Part shown: in pieces, positions 46,257 through 54,360 of the stretch
Layout of the letters: every line of letters begins with the position of its first letter
Position numbering within the stretch: the stretch's first letter is position 1
Assembly (NCBI RefSeq): GCF_005239125.1
Contig: NZ_SZYE01000001.1
Coordinates: forward strand, 1-64,000
Source: Cellulomonas hominis
Lineage (GTDB): Bacteria; Actinomycetota; Actinomycetes; Actinomycetales; Cellulomonadaceae
Direction: 5' to 3'
DNA: 64,000 nt
Notes under the pieces: generated by a model
Told to the model about the DNA's origin: nothing
What the model saw: the letters and a program-made list of their open reading frames with translations, nothing else
Databases searched by the model: none
Position numbers and translations under genes: made by a program

Positions 46257-47773
46257 CACTGCGACGCGGCCAGCTGCTGGTGCACCCACGGTCGTCCTCC
46301 TTCACGTACTTCGGTGATGCTCTGCGGCGGCCCGTTCAAGGCCCCCATCAGGCGCAACGTCCTGAGCGAGACCGGGGGATCGAGCAGCCGGTCCTGCCTG
46401 AAGATCAGGGCGTGCAGTTCACCATGGTCTGCCTCCATGTCCGCCAGGTCTTGCGGCGTGTACACGGTGCGTCGTCCGACGAACTGTCTGATCGACTCGG
46501 AGTCGGTCGAGACGTGCACATCTTCCACCACGCCTACGACAGTCGCGGCCTGCAGGTCTGCGGACCGGTAGAACAGCAGGGTGTCTCCGGCGCCCACGAG
46601 GCGTGAGCGGCTTCCGCTGACGTACGCCTTGCGTAGCGCGTTGCCGTACGCGTGGTTGCCGGTCCACAGACCGAAGCCCATCTCGAAATCCGGGAAGAGT
46701 GCATCGTGCCAAACCGGGATGACCGGGACGACGAACGCCCGCGCAGCGGGGTGGACGTACGGCGGCCCGTGCAGCTGGTGTGCGGTGAGTGGGTCGGTCA
46801 CGGAAGGATCGGCTGGCCGCCGGTACTTCACCAGGACCAGTTCCTCGTCCTCGGTGGCTGGCGAGTTGTGGTGCACGAAGCCGAAGTCCCCTAGAAGTTC
46901 GATCAAGCGGTCTTGCTTGGGGTAGGTGGTCACGTACACCGTGTCGTAACTTCCGGCGTGCAGGACCCCGAACAGCGTCTTGAGCAGCAACTCGCCGTAC
47001 GCGCGGCCCATCGCATGCGGAGCGACCTTGAACGTGCAGAGCTTCAGAACCTTGCCCGGGAACTCGGTGTCCTCCGGTGGCTCGTCCTTGACGATCATCA
47101 AGGCGCCGTAGCTGCCGTCTTCGACCTCGATCACCCAGGAGGGACGTCCCGGGGCCTGACGTGCTCGTGCGAACCAGGCGTCGAACCCGGTGTAGTCCTC
47201 GCGCAGGGAGTCGAAGATCGGATCGTGCGGGTCGAGGTTGTACGTCCGCAACGGAGTCACCGCCGGAGGTGGCACGCTCGCGCGTGGCATGAGTCGGCGG
47301 AGGAACGCGACTGCCTCGACGATCGTCAGGACTCGCTCGCCGATCCCGGCTCGGACACCACGACGCCGCAGCTTGTTGTCCTGGGTGACGAGGAAGTCGA
47401 CCGCTCCCACCCAGACGGCTGCGAGCATCTCAAGATCGACGTCGTTGTTGTGGTGACGGCCCGGAGGCGGGGCGTCTTCTTCGAGGACCGCAAGCAGGTC
47501 TGCCGGTGGCGTGATCGGTTCGAGGTGTTGGTACTTGCGCGCCAGCAGGTGGTTCGCGCGGCGGCGTTCGGTTCGTGCGTCACGGTCGATGTCGTGACTG
47601 GTTCCGGCCGAGAGGTAGAACCGGTGGCCGCCGAGCTGTGCGAGGTGCACCAGCTCGGCTGCATCTGGCAGGTCGCTCTGGAACGACGGTGACGTCGGCT
47701 CCAACGCGATGAAGGCGTTGGTATCCAGCAGAAGCGCGAAGCGCGAAGCCGGGTCAGCGCCGCCTGTGCTCAC
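46256..47773 (-). CDS. PIN - GNAT - PUA-like (ASCH/EVE-type) multidomain protein, 505 aa
   Basis: Three regions. (1) A PIN nuclease-like domain, residues 12-150: ALLLDTNAFIALE (D17, N19), acidic D61/D63, HNNDVDLEMLAAVW (D111/D113) and DFLVTQDNKL (D132), the acid pattern of PIN RNases. (2) An acetyltransferase-like region, about 165-317: WVIEVEDGSYGALMIVKDE, KVLKLCTFKV, RAYGELLLKTLF and a late DFGFVHHNS. (3) A PUA-like domain, about 347-500: FVVPVIPVWHDALFPD, GDTLLFYRSADLQAATVVGV, and a C-terminal LNGPPQSITEV. Regions 1-3 correspond in order to the second half of the 681-aa neighbour. The GTG start overlaps the stop of a 40-aa ORF (GTGA). RNA cleavage or tRNA modification is inferred, not shown. 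Confidence 0.78.
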   Translation of the reverse strand: MSTGGADPASRFALLLDTNAFIALEPTSPSFQSDLPDAAELVHLAQLGGHRFYLSAGTSHDIDRDARTERRRANHLLARKYQHLEPITPPADLLAVLEEDAPPPGRHHNNDVDLEMLAAVWVGAVDFLVTQDNKLRRRGVRAGIGERVLTIVEAVAFLRRLMPRASVPPPAVTPLRTYNLDPHDPIFDSLREDYTGFDAWFARARQAPGRPSWVIEVEDGSYGALMIVKDEPPEDTEFPGKVLKLCTFKVAPHAMGRAYGELLLKTLFGVLHAGSYDTVYVTTYPKQDRLIELLGDFGFVHHNSPATEDEELVLVKYRRPADPSVTDPLTAHQLHGPPYVHPAARAFVVPVIPVWHDALFPDFEMGFGLWTGNHAYGNALRKAYVSGSRSRLVGAGDTLLFYRSADLQAATVVGVVEDVHVSTDSESIRQFVGRRTVYTPQDLADMEADHGELHALIFRQDRLLDPPVSLRTLRLMGALNGPPQSITEVREGGRPWVHQQLAASQ

Positions 47774-47892
47774 GACGGAAGCATCTCGGCCGTAGTGCGA
47801 CGGGGGAACAGGACACGCCGACCTGGGGCTGGATGCACCTGGATGGCGCCGTTGGTGGGCGTCAGGTCGATGCGTGCACGCACGGTCAGCAC
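47770..47892 (-). CDS. 40-aa ORF between the two PIN-GNAT-PUA genes
   Basis: GTG 47892 begins one base after the stop of the 681-aa gene and its TGA overlaps the GTG start of the 505-aa gene as GTGA. The product starts VLTVRARIDLTPTNGAIQVH and ends PRRTTAEMLPS; it is soluble and basic. The frame fills the only gap in the operon exactly, which argues for a translated coupler or small partner protein, although chance is possible for so short an ORF. Confidence 0.55.
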   Translation of the reverse strand: MLTVRARIDLTPTNGAIQVHPAPGRRVLFPRRTTAEMLPS

Positions 47893-47893
47893 G

Positions 47894-49939
47894 TCATCGG
47901 GCGGTGCCGGTGCCATAGGCGTAGATCGCGCCGAACAGCTCGCTCGAGATCTTGCTCGGTCCGCGAAGTGTCGGGATCTTGTCGGCGTCGGGCAGGCGGC
48001 GCAGCCGTTCCAGCGGCACCTGACGCTCGAGACGTTCGGTGTCGACGTACCGCAATGCGGAGGCCCTCCCGGCAGGGTCGTACCTTTCGAGGTCTTTCCG
48101 CTGGTAGACGCCGAGCCTGCGGTAGCGCCGGAACAGGACGTTCGGGGTCGCGGTCTCGACCTGAATCAGGAGCGAGACCGCGACGACCGAACTGATCTGG
48201 TCTCCGGCGTCGTCGCTGGATGCGTACCAGGCGATCCGTGCGGGAGCCTGCGGGTTGGCACGCGGGGAGCGGTAGTACACGTGCTCACGGCTCGTGCCGA
48301 GCAGGTCGTTCTCGACCCAGAGCGTCTCGGTGAGGGCGAACAACGGGCGGGCCCAGCGGGGCTGGATCGGCACGAGGTAGCACGGCAGGTCCGTATCGAG
48401 CAGTTTGGCCGGCCAGAGCGTGCGCTCCAGAGCCGCTACCCGCTCTGGGGACGAGGCAGCGGACACCGTGTCGCGTACGACCGCATGCAGCGGGTGCGTC
48501 GGGTCGAGGGCGTCAGCCGCGGAAGGGGTGTCGCGGACGTCAAGGACCGCCGCCTGCATGCCCATGCGTGTTCGTAGGTACCCGTCCGACTTCAAGTCCC
48601 TCAGGAGATTGTCGGGGATGGAGGGGTCGGTGACGAGAATGGAGTTCAGGTTCTGCCGGCGCGCGTCGTGGCGCAGCCGGAACGCGATCAATCGGCCGAG
48701 AGTGGCGCCCGCAGTGGTGTCGACGACCCGGAGGAACGGGACCTCCAGCGTCCGCGTGGTCGGCCGCGGGTGCCAGCCCCACGCTGCGACGAGCGTTCCC
48801 GACGGGTCCCGGACCCACCAGCCGCGGGCCTCGGCTTGTCCGGCAAGCTCACGCAGGATGCGGTGGTACTTGCTCTTGTGTTCCCCCGATCGGTGAGACA
48901 GAAACAGGTCGAGCTCGCGCTCCGCCCCGACGCCGTACTCGCTCACCTGGTAGTTCGTGCCCCGCAGATCCACCGGACGGTAACGCGATCCGTTGACGAG
49001 CTCGTCGAGGTGCACGGTCAGCTCGGAAGGGCGGATGACGGTGACGCCGAAGATGTTGTACGCGTGCTCCGCGTACCTCTCGATCAGCTTGTCGTCTCTC
49101 GTGACGAAGATGCGCGCGCCGCCGGCGGCAGTGCTGATCAAGTGATCGCGATCGGCGCTGTCCTTCTTGGGGACCTCCGGCACGACCGACCGCCATCGCG
49201 TGGCCGCTTCATCGCGCTGGGCGGGGGAGTGCTGGAGCGCTGGGAAGGCGCTGAGGGTGTTCAGCTGGCGCTGTCGTTCGCGCTCGTCCGTGTTCTTCAC
49301 AGCCTCCTGGGCCGAGACCGCGGTGACCTTCAGGACGACGGATTCAGGCAGCCATTCGTCGGTCAGCCAACGCGACTCCTCAGCGCCGGAGCGTGTGGGG
49401 TCTAGGAGGTCCATGAAGATGTTGTGGTCGATCGCGACGACGATGTCGCCGTCTGACTCCGAGACCGAGAACAGGTCAGGCAGGTGGTGAGACAGCCACC
49501 AATGGATCAGCTGTGCGCGGTCACGACCGCGACCCGAGCTCTCTCCGGTCGGTGCGAAGCCCAGGACCGGCCACGCGGCGGTCGCCTCGACATAATCGCG
49601 TCGGCACCGCACCCCGATGCCTGTGGTCTCGGGGTGCAGCTCACTGATCCGACGAACCAGCGCGCGCGCGACCCCCCGCCGGCGGTGCGCTGCAGCGACG
49701 CACAGGTGAATGAGCCGGACTCGCCCTCGGGCAACCGAGAACAGCGCGTAACCGGCGAGACCGTCGCCGTCGCGGCACGCGAGGAGGCCGCCTGCCGCTG
49801 CCAGTTCCGGGAAAGCGCCCCGCGGCATGAGGCCGAGCGTCACGCGGTTCTGGTCAGCAAGTTCGACGACCGACTGGAGAAGACGTACGTCTTGGGGCCG
49901 GACCAGAGTCAGGCTGAGGGTGGAGGGCAGCGCTCCCAT
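47894..49939 (-). CDS. GNAT - PIN - GNAT-like - PUA-like multidomain protein, 681 aa
   Basis: Residues 9-148 are a GNAT acetyltransferase (LAGYALFSVARGRVRLIHLC, acetyl-CoA loop HRRRGVARALVRRI). Residues 166-300 are a PIN domain (IVVAIDHNIFMDLLD with D171/N173, E212, DRDHLI with D263/D265, IFVTRDDKLIERY with D282/D283). Residues about 335-480 look like a second GNAT (HRILRELAGQAEARGWWVRD, LGRLIAFRLRHDARRQNLNS). Residues 518-665 are PUA-like (CYLVPIQPRWARPLFALTE, ARIAWYASS, LRGPSKISSEL) and match the end of the 505-aa protein. ATG 49939 is used because family-like sequence starts there; no good ribosome site is seen and the frame is open to 50011. It is the first gene of the operon. Confidence 0.78.
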   Translation of the reverse strand: MGALPSTLSLTLVRPQDVRLLQSVVELADQNRVTLGLMPRGAFPELAAAGGLLACRDGDGLAGYALFSVARGRVRLIHLCVAAAHRRRGVARALVRRISELHPETTGIGVRCRRDYVEATAAWPVLGFAPTGESSGRGRDRAQLIHWWLSHHLPDLFSVSESDGDIVVAIDHNIFMDLLDPTRSGAEESRWLTDEWLPESVVLKVTAVSAQEAVKNTDERERQRQLNTLSAFPALQHSPAQRDEAATRWRSVVPEVPKKDSADRDHLISTAAGGARIFVTRDDKLIERYAEHAYNIFGVTVIRPSELTVHLDELVNGSRYRPVDLRGTNYQVSEYGVGAERELDLFLSHRSGEHKSKYHRILRELAGQAEARGWWVRDPSGTLVAAWGWHPRPTTRTLEVPFLRVVDTTAGATLGRLIAFRLRHDARRQNLNSILVTDPSIPDNLLRDLKSDGYLRTRMGMQAAVLDVRDTPSAADALDPTHPLHAVVRDTVSAASSPERVAALERTLWPAKLLDTDLPCYLVPIQPRWARPLFALTETLWVENDLLGTSREHVYYRSPRANPQAPARIAWYASSDDAGDQISSVVAVSLLIQVETATPNVLFRRYRRLGVYQRKDLERYDPAGRASALRYVDTERLERQVPLERLRRLPDADKIPTLRGPSKISSELFGAIYAYGTGTAR

Positions 49940-50267
49940 GCGAGATTCGTACCGTTCACGATCAGGGCGCTGCGCCCGCCATTCGGGTGCTCTCGTGCAG
50001 GCAGGAACCAAGGCCGCCTGGTCCGACAGAAATCACGCAAGAGCCACGAGGGTGTTCGCGACTGGACGTCTTGGTCGCCGTGATCCCCCGGCGCGGCGTG
50101 GACACGTACCGGGCGCGGCTCGCGCCTCGGCGCTCTCAGCGCGCGGCAGGCCCGGAGGTGGCAGCGGAATCGTGAGGCACGCAAGCGGGTGTGAACGGCC
50201 CCCGGTCCCACGGAGCCTCTCAAATCACGGAGGATCGCAGTCATGGCTGCACGGAGGACGTAGCGGC
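49940..50267 (-). promoter_or_regulatory. Upstream region of the PIN-GNAT operon
   Basis: About 330 bp between the 681-aa gene and the Cys-rich fragment on the same strand. It should carry the operon promoter. A 136-codon frame crosses it, but it is Arg-rich and without family character. I see no clear -10/-35 pair or operator. Confidence 0.45.
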
Positions 50268-50570
50268 TCAGTGCATCTTGAGTGCGTACATCCGCTCGGT
50301 TCGCATGACGTCCGCCCACTGACCTACCAGCGTCGTCTCACCGACCTGGTAGTAACCGATATCGGAGCCCTTGTGGTTCATCCCACCGCAGGAGCACACG
50401 CAGTCGTCGCCCTCGGCCTCCACGCAGCGCGTGTCGCACTTGGTGCTCTGCGAGACCCGGCTGTCGGTCACAACGTGGCACGAGCCGTACTCCTGCAGCA
50501 GCGCGGACAGCAGTGTCCCCTGGTGGTCGCGGCTGACCTCCCACTTCTTGGTGCCGCGGTTGAACTGCGA
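50268..50570 (-). pseudogene. 5'-truncated Cys-rich protein gene
   Basis: The annotatable part from GTG 50471 is 67 aa, with TKCDTRCVEAEGDDCVCSCG then GMNHKGS, a five-Cys plus Asn-His pattern found in small proteins of actinobacterial mobile elements (recollection). The same frame continues upstream with protein-like sequence (SQFNRGTKKWEVSRDHQGTL, LSALLQEYGSCHVVTD) to about 50570 and stays open to about 50700, but without ATG, GTG or TTG. This suggests a gene that lost its 5' end at the island edge; alternatively the short form from 50471 is made. Confidence 0.6.
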
Positions 50571-50800
50571 GCGCGTGCGATCTCCGAGGCACGAATCCGG
50601 GTTGGATGGTGGGTCCGCGAAAGGCGAGATTCCGGGCTCGCGTGAACGGCGAGCCTGCCTGCCCGCGCGCCGAGCTTGCCGATGCGGTGCGGGACATCCC
50701 GCCTGTACACACCACCGCCCTCAGCCTGTACACGGCCTCTGAGCAGTGAAGACGCACCACCTGGTCGGAGAGTTAGCCGAACATGCCACACATGACGGGG

Positions 50801-50837
50801 AACCCCCGGTCGGAGAGATCCGGCCGGGGGTTCTTCG
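50801..50837. terminator. Terminator copy at the right edge of the island
   Basis: AACCCCCGGTCGGAGAG followed by ATCCGGCCGGGGGTTCTTCG: a hairpin that repeats the first 17 and last 14 bases of the tRNA-Leu terminator, with a changed inner part of the stem. Confidence 0.8.
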
Positions 50838-50906
50838 CGTCCCGGGCCGAGGTGCAGCCGGCGGCGTGCTGAGCGATCATGCCGCCGCCCTCCCGGGCCG
50901 GGCCGG

Positions 50907-51442
50907 TCACGCTTCAGCGCGTCCCGGGCCTTCGACGGCCGGGTGCGCGGAGGCAGCGTGCGCAGGGTCGTGAGCAGCGCCCGCAGCGCCCAGACGTCGT
51001 GCTCGGTCGGCTCGGGCCGCGGGTGGCCGGCGAGGTCGTCCAGCGCGAGCGCGTGCTCGGCGACGGCGCCGTCGATCGGTGCTCCCTGGGTGTGCCGCAG
51101 CCACCGCTCGCCGGCGGGGTCGAGCCCGTGGCCGTCGCGGTGGCCGCACACGCGGCAGACGTCGGAGGCGGGGGAGTACGGCTCCGCGGGGTGCACCGGG
51201 ACGACGGCACCCACCGCCGCGCCGGTCAGCGCGCTGCGCCAGCCGAACGGTGCGGACCACAGGCCCGACACCCACGCCGCCGCTGCGTCCTGCAGCGTCC
51301 ACCGCGCCGCGTGCGCGCGCAGCGCGGCGACCGCGTCGTCGTGCCCGAGGGCACGCTGGTCCGGGGCGCGACCACTGCCCTCGGCGGGGCGCAGGTCGGC
51401 GATCAGGGCGGCGTGCGTGGGGGCGGTCACCCGCCGCATCAT
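50907..51442 (-). pseudogene. 3'-truncated actinobacterial hypothetical protein gene
   Basis: ATG 51442 (or 51439) starts a frame that reads well for about 178 codons: MMRRVTAPTHAALIADLRPA, ASDVCRVCGHRDGHGLDPAG, EHDVWALRALLTTLRTLPPR, TRPSKARDALK. Around 50910 it turns into Arg/Gly/Pro-rich sequence that runs through the terminator copy to a stop at 50468. Family members I recall continue well beyond the RPSKARDALK motif, so the 3' part is probably missing. CxxC and HRDGH suggest a metal site. Confidence 0.55.
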
Positions 51443-51498
51443 CTCCGGTGGGGCGGCACGCGGCCAGCCCTCTCGGCACCGAGGACGAGGGCTGAGAC

Positions 51499-51543
51499 GA
51501 CGCGCGGACCCAGCCGGATCGCTCCGGCCGGGGTCCGCGCGTC
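51499..51543 (-). terminator. Terminator after the SRPBCC gene
   Basis: A 13-bp perfect stem (GACGCGCGGACCC with GGGTCCGCGCGTC, 19-nt loop) 26 bp beyond the stop at 51569. Confidence 0.75.
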
Positions 51544-51568
51544 AGCGGGGGCCGCGCCCCGGGGTGGG

Positions 51569-52330
51569 TCAGATCCGCGCGGCGGGGTCGGTGCCGTCGT
51601 CGGGGGCCGTGCCGGGCGGCGGGACGTCGACCACGGGCTCGGTCTCGACGACCACGGTCTCGGTCTCCACGACGACCGCCTCGACCGGCTCGACGTCGTC
51701 GGCCGTCGTGCCCTCGCCCGTCCGCCCGGCCCGCGCCGTCCCGGCCACGGCGGCAGCGGCACCGGCCGCGGCCACGCCGAGCCCCGCCGCGACGGCCTTG
51801 CCGGAGAGGCCCGCCTTGCCGGAGTCGCCCTCCGACGCGGCGGCGTCCGCGACCCCGGGGGTGCCCACGCCCGCGCCCTCGCGCACCTCGCCGCGCCAGG
51901 CACCGGTCGCGTAGCCCTCGGCCTCGATGAAGTCCTTGAACCGCTCGAGGTCCTTCGCGGCGCGGTTCTCCACGACGTGCAGCTTGTCGCCGACCTTCTC
52001 GACCAGGCCCTCGGGCTCGTACTCGAGGGACAGGTGCACGGAGGTCTGCCCGCCGCCCAGGTCCTCGAACGTCACGGCCCCGGCGTTGGTCGCGCCCTCG
52101 GTCGCCGCCCAGGCCACCTTGCTGTCCCGGACCTGCTCGAGGATCCGCGCCTCCCACTCCCGCTTGACGCCGGCGATCTCGGCGACCCAGCGGAGCCGGT
52201 CGTCGCTCAGCTGCGTCACGGACTTCACGCCCCCCATGAACCGCGGGAACTCCTCGAACTGCGTCCACTGGTTGTACGCGACGCTCACCGGCACGTTCAC
52301 CAGGACCGACTCCTCGACCTTCGTCGTCAT
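51569..52330 (-). CDS. SRPBCC-family (START-like) protein
   Basis: The 253-aa protein has a START/Bet v1-like domain in its first 145 residues: VEESVLVNVPVSVAYNQWTQ, FEEFPRFMGGVKSVTQLSDD, WEARILEQVRDSKVAWAATE and TSVHLSLEYEPEG. Such domains bind lipids or small hydrophobic ligands. The rest is Ala/Gly/Val/Glu-rich with VEAVVVETETVVVETEPVVD, probably disordered. ATG 52330 has GAGGAGA upstream. Ligand unknown; members near stress genes are common in actinobacteria. Confidence 0.88.
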   Translation of the reverse strand: MTTKVEESVLVNVPVSVAYNQWTQFEEFPRFMGGVKSVTQLSDDRLRWVAEIAGVKREWEARILEQVRDSKVAWAATEGATNAGAVTFEDLGGGQTSVHLSLEYEPEGLVEKVGDKLHVVENRAAKDLERFKDFIEAEGYATGAWRGEVREGAGVGTPGVADAAASEGDSGKAGLSGKAVAAGLGVAAAGAAAAVAGTARAGRTGEGTTADDVEPVEAVVVETETVVVETEPVVDVPPPGTAPDDGTDPAARI

Positions 52331-52416
52331 GACGTCTCCTCGTCCGAGCTGGGCGCCGGGCGGCAGCGCTGCACCCGGCCCGTCCAGCATGCGCGCGGAC
52401 GCGTGGCAGCGCCCGC

Positions 52417-52484
52417 GGTCACCGCGCGGACGCGATGAGCGCGGGCGCCAGGGGACGCCCGGGGTCACCGCGCGAACGCGATGA
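52417..52484. repeat. Duplicated gene end (22-bp direct repeat, 46-bp period)
   Basis: GGTCACCGCGCGGACGCGAT (52417 onward) and GGTCACCGCGCGAACGCGAT (52463 onward), each followed by GA, match at 21 of 22 bases. The second copy contains the last codons and stop of the 165-aa gene, so its 3' end has been tandemly copied. Confidence 0.75.
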
Positions 52485-52962
52485 CTCCCGTGATGACCAG
52501 GCTGATCGCCACGGTCCACAGGGTGATCGCGACGCCCTGCCACGTGAGGATCCGGGCTCGGGAGACCCCGGACGCCGAGAGGGCGGCGGCGGTGAAGTGG
52601 GTCGGGATGAGCAGCGGGCCGAGCAGGCTGACGCCGGCGACGCCGTACCGGGCGAACGCGCGGTCGAACTTCTGCCGGCGCGGGCTCGGGGCGACGGGGG
52701 CACGGCCCCCGCGGGTGACGACCGCCGCGCGGGTGCGGACGCCGACCGTCACGACGAGCAGCACCGCGAGGAAGTTGCCGGCGATCGCCGCGGCGACGGC
52801 GGCGACGGGGTGGATCCCGCCGACGACGCCGATCGCGGCGGCGCCCTCGCCCTCGACGAACGGCACGGCGCCGGCGAGCGCGACGCCCGCGGGCTGCAGC
52901 CAGTCGGGCAGCTGGGCCACGAGCTCCTGGAACTCGGGGACGATGTCGGGCAGACCTGCCAT
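52465..52962 (-). CDS. DedA/small multidrug efflux-like membrane protein
   Basis: A 165-aa protein with four or five membrane helices: PDWLQPAGVALAGAVPFVEG with the acidic pair in EGEGAAAIGVVGGI, VAAVAAAIAGNFLAVLLVVT, ARYGVAGVSLLGPLLIPTHF and a last helix to VIAFAR. It resembles the family annotated as small multidrug efflux proteins in actinobacteria, which is related to the SNARE-associated/DedA fold (recollection). Transport activity is not shown by sequence. Confidence 0.75.
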   Translation of the reverse strand: MAGLPDIVPEFQELVAQLPDWLQPAGVALAGAVPFVEGEGAAAIGVVGGIHPVAAVAAAIAGNFLAVLLVVTVGVRTRAAVVTRGGRAPVAPSPRRQKFDRAFARYGVAGVSLLGPLLIPTHFTAAALSASGVSRARILTWQGVAITLWTVAISLVITGVIAFAR

Positions 52963-53115
52963 GGTGACCTCCGGGGGATGCGGCTGGGGTGGTGCTCGTC
53001 GGTGCCTCCAGCCAACGGCGTCGCGGCCCCGCGCGGCAGTGCCGCGGTGTCACCGGCGCACGTGGGGTCGCGCGCGTCCGCCCGTGACGGATGTCATGGC
53101 CGTACGGTCGGCGGC

Positions 53116-54360
53116 ATGGCTTCTCCGGCGGCAGGGATGGGTGCCGCGGTCGGCAGCCCGTACGCCGGCGGCGTGCGGGCCACCTGGTGGTACACGGTGG
53201 CCGGGCTCGTGTTCCTCGACCTCGTCGTCCTGATGAACTGGTGGCTGTGGCTGGGCCAGCTCCCGGCGCACGCGGTGCTGCCCGGCGGGCCGGCGCTCGC
53301 GGCCCTGGGCGTGGCGCTCCAGCTCGGCGCGGCGGCGGTGCTCGTGCGGGACTACCCGGTCGCGGTGCCGCCGGCCGACGCCGAGGACACCGTGACCGCG
53401 CCCCGCCGCCGCCGGGGCGCGGTGGCCCTGGCCGTCGGCACGGTCGGGGCGGCGCTGCTCGGCGTGACGACCGGGTCCTGGATGCTCGGGGTCGGTGTGC
53501 TCGCGTTCCTGCTGAGCCTGCTGCCCTGGCCCCGAGGCGTGCGGTGGCGGCTGGTCGCGCTGCTCACGCTGGTGCTCGCCGGGCTGTGGGTGGTGGACGC
53601 GCCGCGGCTCGGCATCGACACCGCCGACGCCGACCTGTCGACCCTGCCGCCCACGCTGATCCTGCTGCTGCCCGCCCTGTCCGCCTTCTCGCTGTGGTGG
53701 TGGGACCTGGTGCGGGAGCTGGACCGCGCCCGGGAGGCCGCGGCGGCGGTGTCGGCGATGCGCGAGCGGCTGCGGCTGGCCGGCGAGGTGCACGACCTGC
53801 AGGGCCACCACCTCCAGGTCGTCGCGCTCCAGCTCGAGCTGGCCGAGCGGCTGATCGACCGCGACCCCGCCGCGGCGGCGGAGCAGATCCGGACCGCGCG
53901 GACGTCGGTCGACGAGGCCCGCGCCGGCACCCGCGACCTCGCGACCCGGTTCCGGGGCGTCCCGCTGCCGGACGAGCTGGCGAACGCCGCCGACCTGCTC
54001 CGCGCGGCGGGCCACGAGGTGCAGGTCGAGCTCGACCGCGGGGCCGGGACCGCGCCCGCCGACGTGCTGGGGCCGCTGGTCCGGGAGAGCGTGACGAACG
54101 TCCTCAAGCACGGCGCCGGCACCCGCGCCCGGATCAGCCTGCGGCGGGAGGGCGGCATGTGGCGGTACGCGATCGCCAACGACCGGGACCCCGCCGCCCC
54201 CGGCCCCGGGGCGTCGCGGGGGACCGGGGTGGCCGCGATGCGGGACCGGATCGCGGCGCTCGGCGGGACGGTGGAGGTGCGGGCCGACGACGAGTTCGTG
54301 CTGACGGTCGCGGTGCCGGACGGGGCGGTGCCGGACGCGGCGGACGGGACGGGCGCATGA
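53116..54360 (+). CDS. Sensor histidine kinase (HisKA_3/NarL type)
   Basis: The 414-aa protein has five or six membrane helices in its first 200 residues with little external sequence, then a dimerisation/phosphoacceptor segment RLAGEVHDLQGHHLQVVALQ (His in EVHDLQGH) and a HATPase_c domain (VRESVTNVLKHGAGTRARIS, RGTGVAAMRDRIAALGGTVE). This DesK-like layout often senses membrane state or envelope stress (known for the type). The stop overlaps the response regulator start (ATGA). Confidence 0.92.
   Translation: MASPAAGMGAAVGSPYAGGVRATWWYTVAGLVFLDLVVLMNWWLWLGQLPAHAVLPGGPALAALGVALQLGAAAVLVRDYPVAVPPADAEDTVTAPRRRRGAVALAVGTVGAALLGVTTGSWMLGVGVLAFLLSLLPWPRGVRWRLVALLTLVLAGLWVVDAPRLGIDTADADLSTLPPTLILLLPALSAFSLWWWDLVRELDRAREAAAAVSAMRERLRLAGEVHDLQGHHLQVVALQLELAERLIDRDPAAAAEQIRTARTSVDEARAGTRDLATRFRGVPLPDELANAADLLRAAGHEVQVELDRGAGTAPADVLGPLVRESVTNVLKHGAGTRARISLRREGGMWRYAIANDRDPAAPGPGASRGTGVAAMRDRIAALGGTVEVRADDEFVLTVAVPDGAVPDAADGTGA

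Larger units (their letters stand above)
44239..50905. mobile_element. Accessory island bracketed by duplicated terminators next to tRNA-Leu
   Basis: After tRNA-Leu the terminator at 44279-44311 shares 17 identical bases (AACCCCCGGTCGGAGAG) and a right arm (CCGGGGGTTCTTCG) with a hairpin at 50801-50837. Between them lie gene fragments at both ends and genes with many more A/T-ending codons (GAT, GCA, TCA, CCA, AGT) than the GC-ending core genes. Flanking gene pieces are broken. No integrase or transposase is visible, so the island is either decayed or came in by recombination between terminator copies (inference). Boundaries are approximate. Confidence 0.65.

Noticed and set aside
49909-50319. 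A 136-codon minus-strand frame upstream of the 681-aa gene
   Set aside because: Arg-rich, mixed codon use, overlaps the start of the 681-aa gene, and shows no domain.
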